Below are positions 33,654 to 41,535 of a stretch of DNA of 64,000 nucleotides, piece after piece. The notes beneath the pieces were generated by a model. The model ran no database searches, was not told the origin of the DNA, and saw nothing but the letters and a program-made list of their open reading frames with translations. The DNA comes from Oscillospiraceae bacterium (GTDB lineage Bacteria; Bacillota; Clostridia; Oscillospirales; Oscillospiraceae). The stretch lies in contig JAHHRZ010000001.1 in the NCBI GenBank assembly GCA_020025515.1, positions 1-64,000 on the forward strand. Reading direction: 5' to 3'. Both the position numbers and the translations under genes were made by a program. Each line of letters starts with the position of its first letter. Positions within the stretch are counted from its first letter, which is position 1.

Positions 33654-34940
33654 TCACCCCTTGCTGCCGACCGCCAGTTTCCGACAGGCGGCGGCCAAAG
33701 CCTGAAGGGTGCTGCAAGATACCATGGGGCACAGGGCAGACATGGCTTGCACAGAGTTCAGATACGGCCATTGAGAGGCCGGAATGGGGTTGAGCCAGAG
33801 GACATCCCCGGACAGCCGCTTGGCCTCCTGAAGGGCTTTGATGGCCCGGGGCTGGTCGATGGTTTTGGCATCGGAAAGAATAATGAGCGTGGTGGACCCG
33901 GTGAGGGGACAGGGGCGGCGGGCCTTGAGCTTTTCCAAAGCGGTGCCCAAATCCGTACCTCTGCCGTACAGACCGGATTTTTTTACATATTCCCGAAACA
34001 GGGACATATTTTGCAGACTAAAGGGGTCCGCCTGGTATAGATCTTGGGAAAACAGGTAGGTTTCGGAACTTTCTGCCACCTGATTGAGGGACTGGATAAA
34101 CCGAAGGGCAAATTCCGAAAACTGCACCATAGACCCGGATACGTCACATAAAAGTACCAGACGCCGCCGACGACTCCGCTTTCTTCGGTAAGACAGCCGA
34201 TACAGGCTGCCGCCGGTTTGCAGCCCCTTGCGGATGGTACGACGAAAATCAAGGGTTCCTGTATGACTGTGGCGGCGGCGTTTGGCGGAAAGCTCACCGT
34301 TGAGCTGCCGGGTGATGGTCTGAATCATGGAAATGGCTTTGGGAATCTCGGTATCACGAAACTTGGTAATGTCTCGATAGAGGATGCCCAGCTCCGGGTC
34401 CATCTCCATGCAGTCTACGCCGGCGGAGTCCATACGCATCTGCTGCTCCAAAATGGCCTTGGTGAACACGGAGTGGATAAAGTTATTGTAGAGATTTGGA
34501 TTTCTCTGGGAGCTTTCCTTATATTTTTCCATGAATTGCTGGAGCTTCTGACGCTGGGACTGGGGAATGGTGGCGTAAATTTCCTGCTGCTCCTGGCTGA
34601 GCTCCATGGGGCTGCCGTTGATTTGCAGTTCTTCCTGAGCCTCCTGCCGCTGCTGCTGCTGACAGGATTCCTCCTGCTGGTGTTTCTTTGCCAGCTCCTC
34701 CATGGCCTCCCGGGAGAGGAAAAATCCATCAAACACCCGGTCAAAGGTGGTTTGCTCTTCCCGGGTCTTGGCGTAGATGGCCCTGAGTGCTGCTTTTACC
34801 CGGTTTCGGTTCTCAAAGCCCAGGGCAATGAGAATCCTTCCGGCATCTGCCGTCTCGGAAGGGCTGACTGTAAGTCCTTCTTTTTGCAGCATTCGCCCAA
34901 AGAGGGAGAGCTTTTCCAGATAGACCTTGGGGTCAGACAT
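33654..34940 (-). CDS. VWA-domain protein of the CoxE type
   Basis: A 428-residue protein. An all-helical N-terminal region with a Gln/Glu-rich stretch (QQEESCQQQQRQEAQEELQ) is followed by a von Willebrand A domain with the MIDAS signature DVSGS at about residue 266, Thr in GTDLGTAL and the Asp in ILSDAKT. Its start overlaps the end of the MoxR gene by 8 bases. MoxR/VWA pairs act as chaperone-like systems maturing metal enzymes or cell-surface complexes. The client here is unknown; the radical SAM gene next door is a candidate. Confidence 0.88.
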   Translation of the reverse strand: MSDPKVYLEKLSLFGRMLQKEGLTVSPSETADAGRILIALGFENRNRVKAALRAIYAKTREEQTTFDRVFDGFFLSREAMEELAKKHQQEESCQQQQRQEAQEELQINGSPMELSQEQQEIYATIPQSQRQKLQQFMEKYKESSQRNPNLYNNFIHSVFTKAILEQQMRMDSAGVDCMEMDPELGILYRDITKFRDTEIPKAISMIQTITRQLNGELSAKRRRHSHTGTLDFRRTIRKGLQTGGSLYRLSYRRKRSRRRRLVLLCDVSGSMVQFSEFALRFIQSLNQVAESSETYLFSQDLYQADPFSLQNMSLFREYVKKSGLYGRGTDLGTALEKLKARRPCPLTGSTTLIILSDAKTIDQPRAIKALQEAKRLSGDVLWLNPIPASQWPYLNSVQAMSALCPMVSCSTLQALAAACRKLAVGSKG

Positions 34941-35778
34941 GACATTCCTCCAGAGCGGAAAAATCTTCGCTGTTTTTCAGCACAAACCCAGCGGTTTTCA
35001 GCATGGCATCCGGGGTCAGCTCCCGGATGCCCAGAGCGTCCAGTGCGGCGGCCCAGTCCAGAGTTTCTGCGATGGAGGGCTTTTTCATAACGCTTTCGTT
35101 GGAGCGGAGTTTCTGCACCGCAAGGGCCACTTGGGCACACAGACGGTCATCCACATGGGGCAGCTTTGCCCGCAAAATAGAAAGTTCCTTTTCCAGATCG
35201 GGATACTGGATATAGAGGTATGCGCAGCGGCGGCGCAGAGCCTCGGAAAGGGGTCTGGCCCGGTTGGAGGTCAGAACCACAAAGGGAACAGATCTGGCCC
35301 GGATGGTGCCCACCTCAGGAATGGAGACCTGCATTTCGGAGAGAAGCTCCAGCAGGAAGGCCTCAAATTCCTCGTCTGCCTTGTCGATTTCGTCGATCAG
35401 CAGCACAACGGGCTTTTCCGAGCGGATGGATTTGAGCAAAGGACGCTCCAGCAGATATTCGTCACTGAACAGGCCCCGGGTCAGGGCGTCTTTATCCTCG
35501 GTGCCCATATTCACCTGAATGGACAGAAGCTGCTTTTGATAGTTCCATTCGTACAGGGCCTTGCTTTCGTCCAGGCCTTCATAGCATTGCAGCCGCACCA
35601 GGTCTCTGTCCAGAGCCTGGGCCATGACCTTGGCGATTTCCGTCTTGCCGACACCGGCGGCACCTTCTATCAGCAGAGGGCGGCCCAGCTCCAAAGATAC
35701 ACCCAGAACAGTCAGCAGGGTGTCGTCGTAGACATAGTGGGCGGCGTCCATTTTTTCTTGCAGTTGTTTGAGATCCAT
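34933..35778 (-). CDS. MoxR-family AAA+ ATPase
   Basis: A 281-residue AAA+ ATPase: Walker A GAAGVGKTE (about residues 38-46), Walker B VLLIDEIDKADEEFEAFLLE, sensor 1 FVVLTSNRAR, and the sensor 2 region after RCAYLYIQYPD. GAAAGGAG precedes the ATG. First gene of a three-gene minus-strand unit with the VWA and radical SAM genes. Probably remodels a client protein together with the VWA partner. Confidence 0.92.
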   Translation of the reverse strand: MDLKQLQEKMDAAHYVYDDTLLTVLGVSLELGRPLLIEGAAGVGKTEIAKVMAQALDRDLVRLQCYEGLDESKALYEWNYQKQLLSIQVNMGTEDKDALTRGLFSDEYLLERPLLKSIRSEKPVVLLIDEIDKADEEFEAFLLELLSEMQVSIPEVGTIRARSVPFVVLTSNRARPLSEALRRRCAYLYIQYPDLEKELSILRAKLPHVDDRLCAQVALAVQKLRSNESVMKKPSIAETLDWAAALDALGIRELTPDAMLKTAGFVLKNSEDFSALEECHV

Positions 35779-35910
35779 AATGTGCTCCTTTCATTCTCTG
35801 CCCTTATTGTAACAGATTTTGCAGGCATGGGCAACGAAATTCTAAATAGATTATAGAAAAAGCATCCCGTGCAGTCCGTGACAAGGTCACCGCATGATAT
35901 GATATTTCAC

Positions 35911-35939
35911 TTGCAAATGCTTCTACTATGTGCTATGAT
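35911..35939 (+). promoter_or_regulatory. Promoter of the DarA-type gene
   Basis: TTGCAA (35911-35916), 17-base spacer, TATGAT (35934-35939). Confidence 0.6.
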
Positions 35940-35983
35940 AGATAAAACAAGCGGCGCAGAGCCGCATGGAAAGGGTGTTTATT

Positions 35984-36337
35984 ATGGCAAATAATGTCTG
36001 CGATAAGATGATCATGGCGATCTTACAGGGAGATGACTATGAGCAGGTCATTCGGGCGCTGAACCGGAGCGGCTTTTATGTCACGGTGCTGAACTCTGTT
36101 GGTGGCTTCCTGAAAAAGCGGAGCGTCACCATTATGGTGGGTCTGGAACATACCCGGCTGGATGAGGCCCTGAAGATTCTCAAGGACAATGCAGGCCAGC
36201 GTTCTGAAACCGTGTATCAGAATACGATGCCCACATTTGGCAGTGAGCCTCCCATGATGCCCGTCATTCCAGTGCAGGTTCCCTGCGGCGGTGTCACCAT
36301 CTTTGTGCTGGATATTTCCCAGATGGAGCGGTTTTAA
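35984..36337 (+). CDS. darA: Cyclic-di-AMP receptor, DarA/PstA family
   Basis: A 117-residue PII-like protein. The characteristic opening DKMIMAILQGDDYEQVIRAL and the loop GFLKKRSVTIMVGLE, then GGVTIFVLDI, match the c-di-AMP-binding DarA/PstA family. It binds c-di-AMP as a trimer and relays it to partners not well known. The start at 35984 is preferred over an ATG 18 bases upstream because AAAGGGTG lies at proper distance. Single gene with promoter and terminator. Confidence 0.9.
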   Translation: MANNVCDKMIMAILQGDDYEQVIRALNRSGFYVTVLNSVGGFLKKRSVTIMVGLEHTRLDEALKILKDNAGQRSETVYQNTMPTFGSEPPMMPVIPVQVPCGGVTIFVLDISQMERF

Positions 36338-36357
36338 GCCCATATGAAAGAATGACG

Positions 36358-36396
36358 AAAGCGGTACCCGAGAGGCAGCTCCCGGGTACCGCTTTT
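36358..36396 (+). terminator. Terminator of darA
   Basis: AAAGCGGTACCCG (36358-36370) pairs with CGGGTACCGCTTT (36383-36395), then a T. Confidence 0.9.
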
Positions 36397-36604
36397 GATA
36401 CCAATACAGATTTCATTTCTTGAAAAGAAAAGGTAGATTTGTTCATATCTCAATGATATAATTTTAATGAGACATTCAGATAAATCTTTTGAATGTCGGA
36501 TTTTTGAAAACCGCAAAGCCCAAGTCCGGCTTTTTAGCGAATGGAAAGTTGCGGAATAGGGGAAAGAGACGAATTTTAGAGAAGAAACACCGGAGGAATG
36601 GAAC

Positions 36605-37606
36605 ATGGGAGAAAAATCACCAACCTTGACCCAGTGGGAGAAACTTTACCGAGAGGCAGAGCAGATTGGGACATTGGAACCCTGGGAGCTTTTGTGGGAC
36701 ACGGATCTGGTGGAAGTGATGGTGCCGGGGCGGGACCGCCCGGTTTACTGTGCGGTACTGGGTCATGCCGGAGAGAATCTCGGTGTCAATGTGTATGAAT
36801 CCACAGAAAGCCTGGAACGACTCAGCCGGCTCATCAATGCCCCGGAAGGGGAGAACCAGCTGCTCCACATCTATGAGCAGGAGTTTATAGGATGCTTCTT
36901 CGGGCCGAAGGAAGAACTGATGGTTCCCGATCAGAGCGTGCTCAAGCAGTTGGGCCGGAGCTATGATAAGCAGTGGATCTATTTTCGGTCGGAACAGCCG
37001 GGCTACATCCCCTGGTATCTGGATGCGGATCAGGCAGAGCTTATGACCTGGGCATTGGAAGGCCTGCGGGAGTGCATACAGTGGCTCCGTATGGGAAAAA
37101 TTCAGGCGCAATATGATCGGGAGCGATTTCTGAGCTGCAAGCGGCAGGGGAATCAGTGGGAAGTCACCCAGACCACACCTCCTGAAATCTTTGAATATTT
37201 CCCCCGGATGGTGGTAGAAGAGGAAGAACTGGCGCCTCTGCGGCTGGCAAAGAAACTGGACATGGTGCTGGAGCTGGACAGCTTTTACGTTCCCACCCCC
37301 ATTCAGCCGGAACCCGGAAAGCCCGGCTATTTCCCCAGGGCTACCGTGCTTCTGAATCGGGAGAGTGGTATGTGTATCCGACAGGAGGCCGGAAAGGCGG
37401 AAGATGATTTCCACGAGACGGCGCTTTCCATGATGTCTCAGTTTATTGCCGAGGAAGGCTGCCCCGCCACCATCTGCATCCGGGATGATCGGCTGTACGG
37501 GGTGCTGTATGATCTGTGCCAGGCCCTGGAAATCCGCCTGATGGTGGGCAACGGCATGCCTGCGGCAGATCGCTATTTCAATGAAATTCTGCAATTTATG
37601 CAATAA
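36605..37606 (+). CDS. Hypothetical protein resembling DUF7309/DUF6930 proteins
   Basis: A 333-residue soluble protein without signal peptide or membrane helix. It has two domains: an N-terminal half with WELLWDTDLVEV and RPVYCAVLGHAGENLGVNVYES, and a C-terminal half with the pattern FPRATVLLNRESGMCI. This matches my memory of a two-domain Firmicute family of unknown function. GGAGGAA precedes the ATG. It ends 31 bases before the amidohydrolase, so may share a transcript. No catalytic motif seen. Confidence 0.7.
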   Translation: MGEKSPTLTQWEKLYREAEQIGTLEPWELLWDTDLVEVMVPGRDRPVYCAVLGHAGENLGVNVYESTESLERLSRLINAPEGENQLLHIYEQEFIGCFFGPKEELMVPDQSVLKQLGRSYDKQWIYFRSEQPGYIPWYLDADQAELMTWALEGLRECIQWLRMGKIQAQYDRERFLSCKRQGNQWEVTQTTPPEIFEYFPRMVVEEEELAPLRLAKKLDMVLELDSFYVPTPIQPEPGKPGYFPRATVLLNRESGMCIRQEAGKAEDDFHETALSMMSQFIAEEGCPATICIRDDRLYGVLYDLCQALEIRLMVGNGMPAADRYFNEILQFMQ

Positions 37607-37637
37607 TAAAATCAAAATAAAGAAAGGATATGATCGT

Positions 37638-38795
37638 ATGCTGCTGATTCAAAACGGACATATTAAGACCATGGCAGGTCTGGAACTGGAAAATGGACAG
37701 ATCCTAATTGGAGATGATGGAAAGATTCTGGAGGTAGGCCAGTGCCTGAACGCACCGGAAGGGACCCAGGTGATCGACGCACAGGGCCGACTGGTGACCC
37801 CCGGTTGCGTGGAGGCCCATTGCCACATCGGTCTGGACAACGAAGGCATGGGCTGGGAAGGACACGATTATAATGAAATCATTGAGCCTCTGACCCCGCA
37901 GCTCCGGGCCATTGACTCCATCAATCCCCAGGACGAGGCCTTTGGCTTGGCCCTTCAGGGTGGTGTGACCACTGCCTGCACCGGCCCCGGCAGTGCCAAC
38001 GTAGTGGGCGGCACCTTTGCAGCCATCAAGCTCTGGGGCAATCGGGTGGATAAAATGGTGGTCAAGAGCCCTTTGGCCATGAAGTGCGCTTTTGGTGAGA
38101 ATCCCAAGCGGTGCTATGGTTCTTCCCTGAAAAAGAGCCCCATGACCCGCATGGGAACGGCGGCACTTTTGCGGGAGCTCCTGTTCAAGTCCCAGGAATA
38201 CGCCCGGGAGAAGAAGGAAGGCAAGAATCCCAAATTCGACATGAAGCTGGAAGCCATGATTCCCGTTGTGGAGGGAGAAATCCCCCTGAAGGCCCATGCC
38301 CACCGTGCCGATGATGTGTTCACCTCCATTCGGATTGCCAAGGAATTCGGTGTGAAGCTGACCTTGGATCACTGCACCGATGGCGCTCTCATTGCCGAGG
38401 AGCTGGGAGAAGAAGGGCTGCCTGCTTTTGTTGGTCCCTCCTTTGGCAGCAAGACCAAAATTGAGCTGAGAAATAAGAGCTTCACCACCGCTGCGGCACT
38501 TCACAAGGCGGGTGTGCCAGTGAGCATTATCACCGATGCCCCTGTCATTCCTCTGCAATATCTGCCCCTGTGTGCCGCATTGGCGGTGCAGGGCGGTCTG
38601 GAAGTGGAAGAGGCCTGGAAGGCCATCACCATCAATCCTGCCACCTACACCGGAATTGCGGACCGGGTGGGCAGTCTGGAGAAGGGGAAGGATGGGGATG
38701 TGGTCATTTGGACCGCAGACCCCATGCAGACCGTCGGCGCAGAATCCTGGGTAACGGTGGTAGACGGAAAAATCGTATATAGAGCGGAGGACTGA
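37638..38795 (+). CDS. Amidohydrolase (imidazolonepropionase-like)
   Basis: A 385-residue metal-dependent hydrolase. HxH metal site in GCVEAHCHIGLD, a further His in LKAHAHRADD, and His/Asp in LTLDHCTDG and ITDAPVIPLQYL fit the amidohydrolase TIM barrel. The C-terminal beta cap reads GSLEKGKDGDVVIW. AAAGGA lies before the ATG at 37638; a longer frame upstream overlaps the previous gene and lacks a site. Substrate unknown; cyclic amides such as imidazolonepropionate are typical for relatives. A Cys-rich winged-helix gene follows after 3 bases. Confidence 0.88.
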   Translation: MLLIQNGHIKTMAGLELENGQILIGDDGKILEVGQCLNAPEGTQVIDAQGRLVTPGCVEAHCHIGLDNEGMGWEGHDYNEIIEPLTPQLRAIDSINPQDEAFGLALQGGVTTACTGPGSANVVGGTFAAIKLWGNRVDKMVVKSPLAMKCAFGENPKRCYGSSLKKSPMTRMGTAALLRELLFKSQEYAREKKEGKNPKFDMKLEAMIPVVEGEIPLKAHAHRADDVFTSIRIAKEFGVKLTLDHCTDGALIAEELGEEGLPAFVGPSFGSKTKIELRNKSFTTAAALHKAGVPVSIITDAPVIPLQYLPLCAALAVQGGLEVEEAWKAITINPATYTGIADRVGSLEKGKDGDVVIWTADPMQTVGAESWVTVVDGKIVYRAED

Positions 38796-38798
38796 TTC

Positions 38799-39179
38799 AT
38801 GGGATGTGAAACCTGCGGCGGTTGCGGAGGCTGTGGAGGCGGCGGAGGTTGCGGCGGCTGCCGATCGGCTCTGTACCTCACGGAACCGGAAGTTCTGATT
38901 CTGGAAAAACTGGGGGAGGTGGCCTTCCTTCCTGTGGCCCGCCGGGTGGACACCATGGATCCTGTGTGCTTTGAGCCTTTGGGATATGCCAGGGAGGATG
39001 TGAGCCGAATTTTGGAGCACCTGTCCCTCAAAGGTCTGGTGAGTCTGGACTTTGACAAGCCGCTTACGAATTTTGACTACACAGCCTATGGGGCCTATCC
39101 CCTCTGTGGGAGTGTGGCGCTTACAGCCCGTGGTCAGGAAGTTTTGGATCGTCTCAGCCTACAGGGAATGGAAGAATAA
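38799..39179 (+). CDS. Cys/Gly-rich N-terminus plus winged-helix protein
   Basis: A 126-residue protein that starts with about 20 residues of almost only Gly and Cys (MGCETCGGCGGCGG...GGCR; seven cysteines). A domain of about 95 residues follows with helix-turn-helix character (PEVLILEKLGEV, then REDVSRILEHLSLKGLVSLD, TARGQEVLDRL). It begins 3 bases after the amidohydrolase stop, so they are co-transcribed. The cysteines could bind a metal or cluster and make the protein a metal or redox sensor. No close named family recalled. Confidence 0.75.
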   Translation: MGCETCGGCGGCGGGGGCGGCRSALYLTEPEVLILEKLGEVAFLPVARRVDTMDPVCFEPLGYAREDVSRILEHLSLKGLVSLDFDKPLTNFDYTAYGAYPLCGSVALTARGQEVLDRLSLQGMEE

Positions 39180-39273
39180 AACACAGACCGGGTTCATTGC
39201 CCCTGTTTTCCACGGGAAAGCGGGAGGGGCTGTGGAAAAACAGGGCCATGTGTGAGTTCCCTTCGTGATAGAC

Positions 39274-39305
39274 AAAAGGCTTCCTTGTCTGAGGAAGCCT
39301 TTTGA
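39274..39305 (+). terminator. Terminator after the amidohydrolase unit
   Basis: AAAAGGCTTCCT (39274-39285) pairs with AGGAAGCCTTTT (39292-39303). A second imperfect inverted repeat (CCCTGTTTTCCAC with GTGGAAAAACAGGG) lies upstream at about 39201-39245. Confidence 0.8.
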
Positions 39306-39388
39306 TATGCGGTTCAACAGAAGCGCCTGCGCTTCCTTGCTCCGACGGCGAATCAGTGTTGTATTTTGGGTATTGGAGGAAATGATAT

Positions 39389-40363
39389 ATGTGCACAGCA
39401 ATCACATACCAAACGAAAGATTTCTATTTTGGCCGGAATCTGGATCTGGAATATTCTTATATGGAGCAGGTAGTGGTGATGCCCCGGAATTTTCCGCTCC
39501 ACTTCCGGAAGCTTCCTGATATAAACCACCACTATGCAATGATCGGCATGGCCTTCGTACAGAAGGACTACCCCTTGTACTATGAGGCCACCAACGAAAA
39601 GGGACTCAGTATGGCAGGACTGAACTTTCAGGGCCCGGCAGTATTCTTCCCGGAGACAGAGGGGAAGGACAATGTGGCGCTGTTTGAACTGCTTCCCTGG
39701 ATTTTAAGCCAGTGTGAAAACCTGCGGCAGGCCAGAGAGCTGCTGGAGAGAATGAACATTCTCAATGAATCCTTTTCTCCGGAGCTTCCCCTGGCCCATC
39801 TGCACTGGCTGATTTCGGACAGAAGCGGTTCTTTGGTAGTGGAGAGTATGGCAGACGGGCTTCATATCCATGAAAACCCGGTTGGGGTCCTCACCAACAA
39901 TCCGCCATTTGATTATCAGATGACCCATCTGGCGGACTTTATCAATCTCACCCCTATGGAACCGGAAAATCGATTCTGCAAGGAGATTCCGCTGCATAAG
40001 TATTGCAAAGGGATGGGAGCCCTGGGCCTTCCCGGAGACGTTTCTTCCGCCTCCCGGTTTGTCCGTGCCGCATTCCATAAACTTCATTCCAAGTCCGGTG
40101 AGACAGAGGAGGAGAGCGTCAGCCAGTTTTTCCATATCCTGGCCAGCGTTTCCATGCTGAGAGGCTGCTGCGATGCAGGAAACGGAAAGTATGACATTAC
40201 GGTGTATTCCAGCTGCTGCAATACAGACAAGGGCATTTATTATTATACCACCTATGATAACTGCGCCATCACTGCGGTGGATATGCACAAAACAGATCTG
40301 GATGCAAAAAACCTTACTGCCTATCCTCTGAGAAAAGACATGAGGATTTTCATGGAAGAGTAA
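39389..40363 (+). CDS. Choloylglycine hydrolase-family protein (bile salt hydrolase)
   Basis: A 324-residue Ntn-hydrolase. After Met removal, Cys2 becomes the N-terminal nucleophile (MCTAITY). Other catalytic positions are present: R16 and D19 in FGRNLDLEY, N79 in GLSMAGLNF, the Asn pair in VLTNNPPFDYQ, and Arg in SSASRFVRA. It deconjugates glycine or taurine from bile acids, or acyl groups from penicillin V or lactones; bile-salt hydrolase is favoured by the LTNNPPF motif. The protein lacks a signal peptide, as in most family members. TTGGAGGAA lies before the ATG. Confidence 0.9.
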   Translation: MCTAITYQTKDFYFGRNLDLEYSYMEQVVVMPRNFPLHFRKLPDINHHYAMIGMAFVQKDYPLYYEATNEKGLSMAGLNFQGPAVFFPETEGKDNVALFELLPWILSQCENLRQARELLERMNILNESFSPELPLAHLHWLISDRSGSLVVESMADGLHIHENPVGVLTNNPPFDYQMTHLADFINLTPMEPENRFCKEIPLHKYCKGMGALGLPGDVSSASRFVRAAFHKLHSKSGETEEESVSQFFHILASVSMLRGCCDAGNGKYDITVYSSCCNTDKGIYYYTTYDNCAITAVDMHKTDLDAKNLTAYPLRKDMRIFMEE

Positions 40364-40428
40364 GACAAGAAACGGGAGCTGCCGGAAAGGCTGCGCCCCA
40401 TAAGGATGGTTTAGAAATACCAAAAAGC

Positions 40429-40465
40429 AAAGTGGAGTGTATCAGGTTTCGATACACTCCACTTT
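40429..40465. terminator. Bidirectional terminator
   Basis: A perfect 15-bp inverted repeat (arms 40429-40443 and 40451-40465, containing GTGGAGTGTATC) flanked by A and T runs. It separates the bile-salt-hydrolase homologue from the convergent metalloprotein gene. Confidence 0.9.
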
Positions 40466-40516
40466 CTTTATAAATTGTCAAATTATTTCAATATGTGTGA
40501 TATTCTATAACACCAG

Positions 40517-41437
40517 TCAATCTTCATTAGATCTTGAACTCTGAAACAAGCATAAAGCTGTTTTTTGAATCTGAGAAATTGGCAGAGATTCTAACGCCTT
40601 CTCATGGCAATCCATATAGTTTTTGAATGCACTTATAATTTTATAGGATGCTATGGCATGACCATTGTCTACTTGGTGCGGGTCAGCCTCACTGAGAAAA
40701 CGCTTCAACAGATTCCGCTTCGTTGAATAGATCAACTCCACTAATTTTGCTCGATATTCAAGCTGATTGCTTTGCATATTTGGCCAACGAAACAGGTCAA
40801 TAGCGTGCTGCGCTTCATGCTTTAATAATGATATTTGAAATTCTTCACCCTCCAAATCATAGGCTGAAGAATCGCAGGATATAACGCCGTCTCTATCAGT
40901 CCAACCTCCCGTCGAGATTTCACCATTTGAAACATAATCCAACCAGCTTTTTGTAATGAACCCGCTCATCATCCGTACAGTATATGACTGCATTCCATCT
41001 GGGAGTTCCACAGAATAGTGTTTATCCTCCGAAGTTTTCCAAATATAAGGACCATAATATCCATCCGTTTTACCTCCCATGAAGTATAGACCATAATGGG
41101 AAAATACGGAGGCAATCTGGTTTTCTTCCATTGTGTCTAAATCAACACATTCGTCGTGAATATCTAGAAACTGGGCAAGTGTATTTCTCAGTTGTTGTGT
41201 TGCCAATTTGATATCCATATGCAGATAAAACACGTTGCGATAGTACTGCTGGTATGCCAATATCAGACTATTTAACTTCGGTGGAATGTCGTAGGAAATA
41301 TATTGTTCCTTTGCAAAAATCTGTTGTAGTGGGACAAGGCGATAAGACTGCTCCGGGAACTGCATCAAATATGTCATAACTGCAGAAACATCCCCACGCA
41401 TAAGTGTTGAATAATAAACACTGTCTTGAAAAACCAT
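40517..41437 (-). CDS. Putative zinc metalloprotein with HExxH motif, unknown family
   Basis: A 306-residue protein without signal peptide. The motif LLKHEAQHAIDLF contains HEAQH, an HExxH metalloprotease signature, followed about 20 residues later by LEYRAKL with a possible third Glu ligand. The N-terminal 100 residues are helical with many Tyr. The gene is visibly more AT-rich than bile-salt hydrolase and nrdD on either side, a sign of later acquisition. GAGGGG lies before the ATG. No family recalled; peptidase activity is inference from the motif alone. Confidence 0.65.
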   Translation of the reverse strand: MVFQDSVYYSTLMRGDVSAVMTYLMQFPEQSYRLVPLQQIFAKEQYISYDIPPKLNSLILAYQQYYRNVFYLHMDIKLATQQLRNTLAQFLDIHDECVDLDTMEENQIASVFSHYGLYFMGGKTDGYYGPYIWKTSEDKHYSVELPDGMQSYTVRMMSGFITKSWLDYVSNGEISTGGWTDRDGVISCDSSAYDLEGEEFQISLLKHEAQHAIDLFRWPNMQSNQLEYRAKLVELIYSTKRNLLKRFLSEADPHQVDNGHAIASYKIISAFKNYMDCHEKALESLPISQIQKTALCLFQSSRSNED

Positions 41438-41535
41438 ATTGATACATTCCCCTCACACCTGTAGCAGAGGCAATATAACGCCGCATTCTACATCCATATT
41501 AACGCCCCATAAGGACATTCCTGTTTTTTCCTCTC

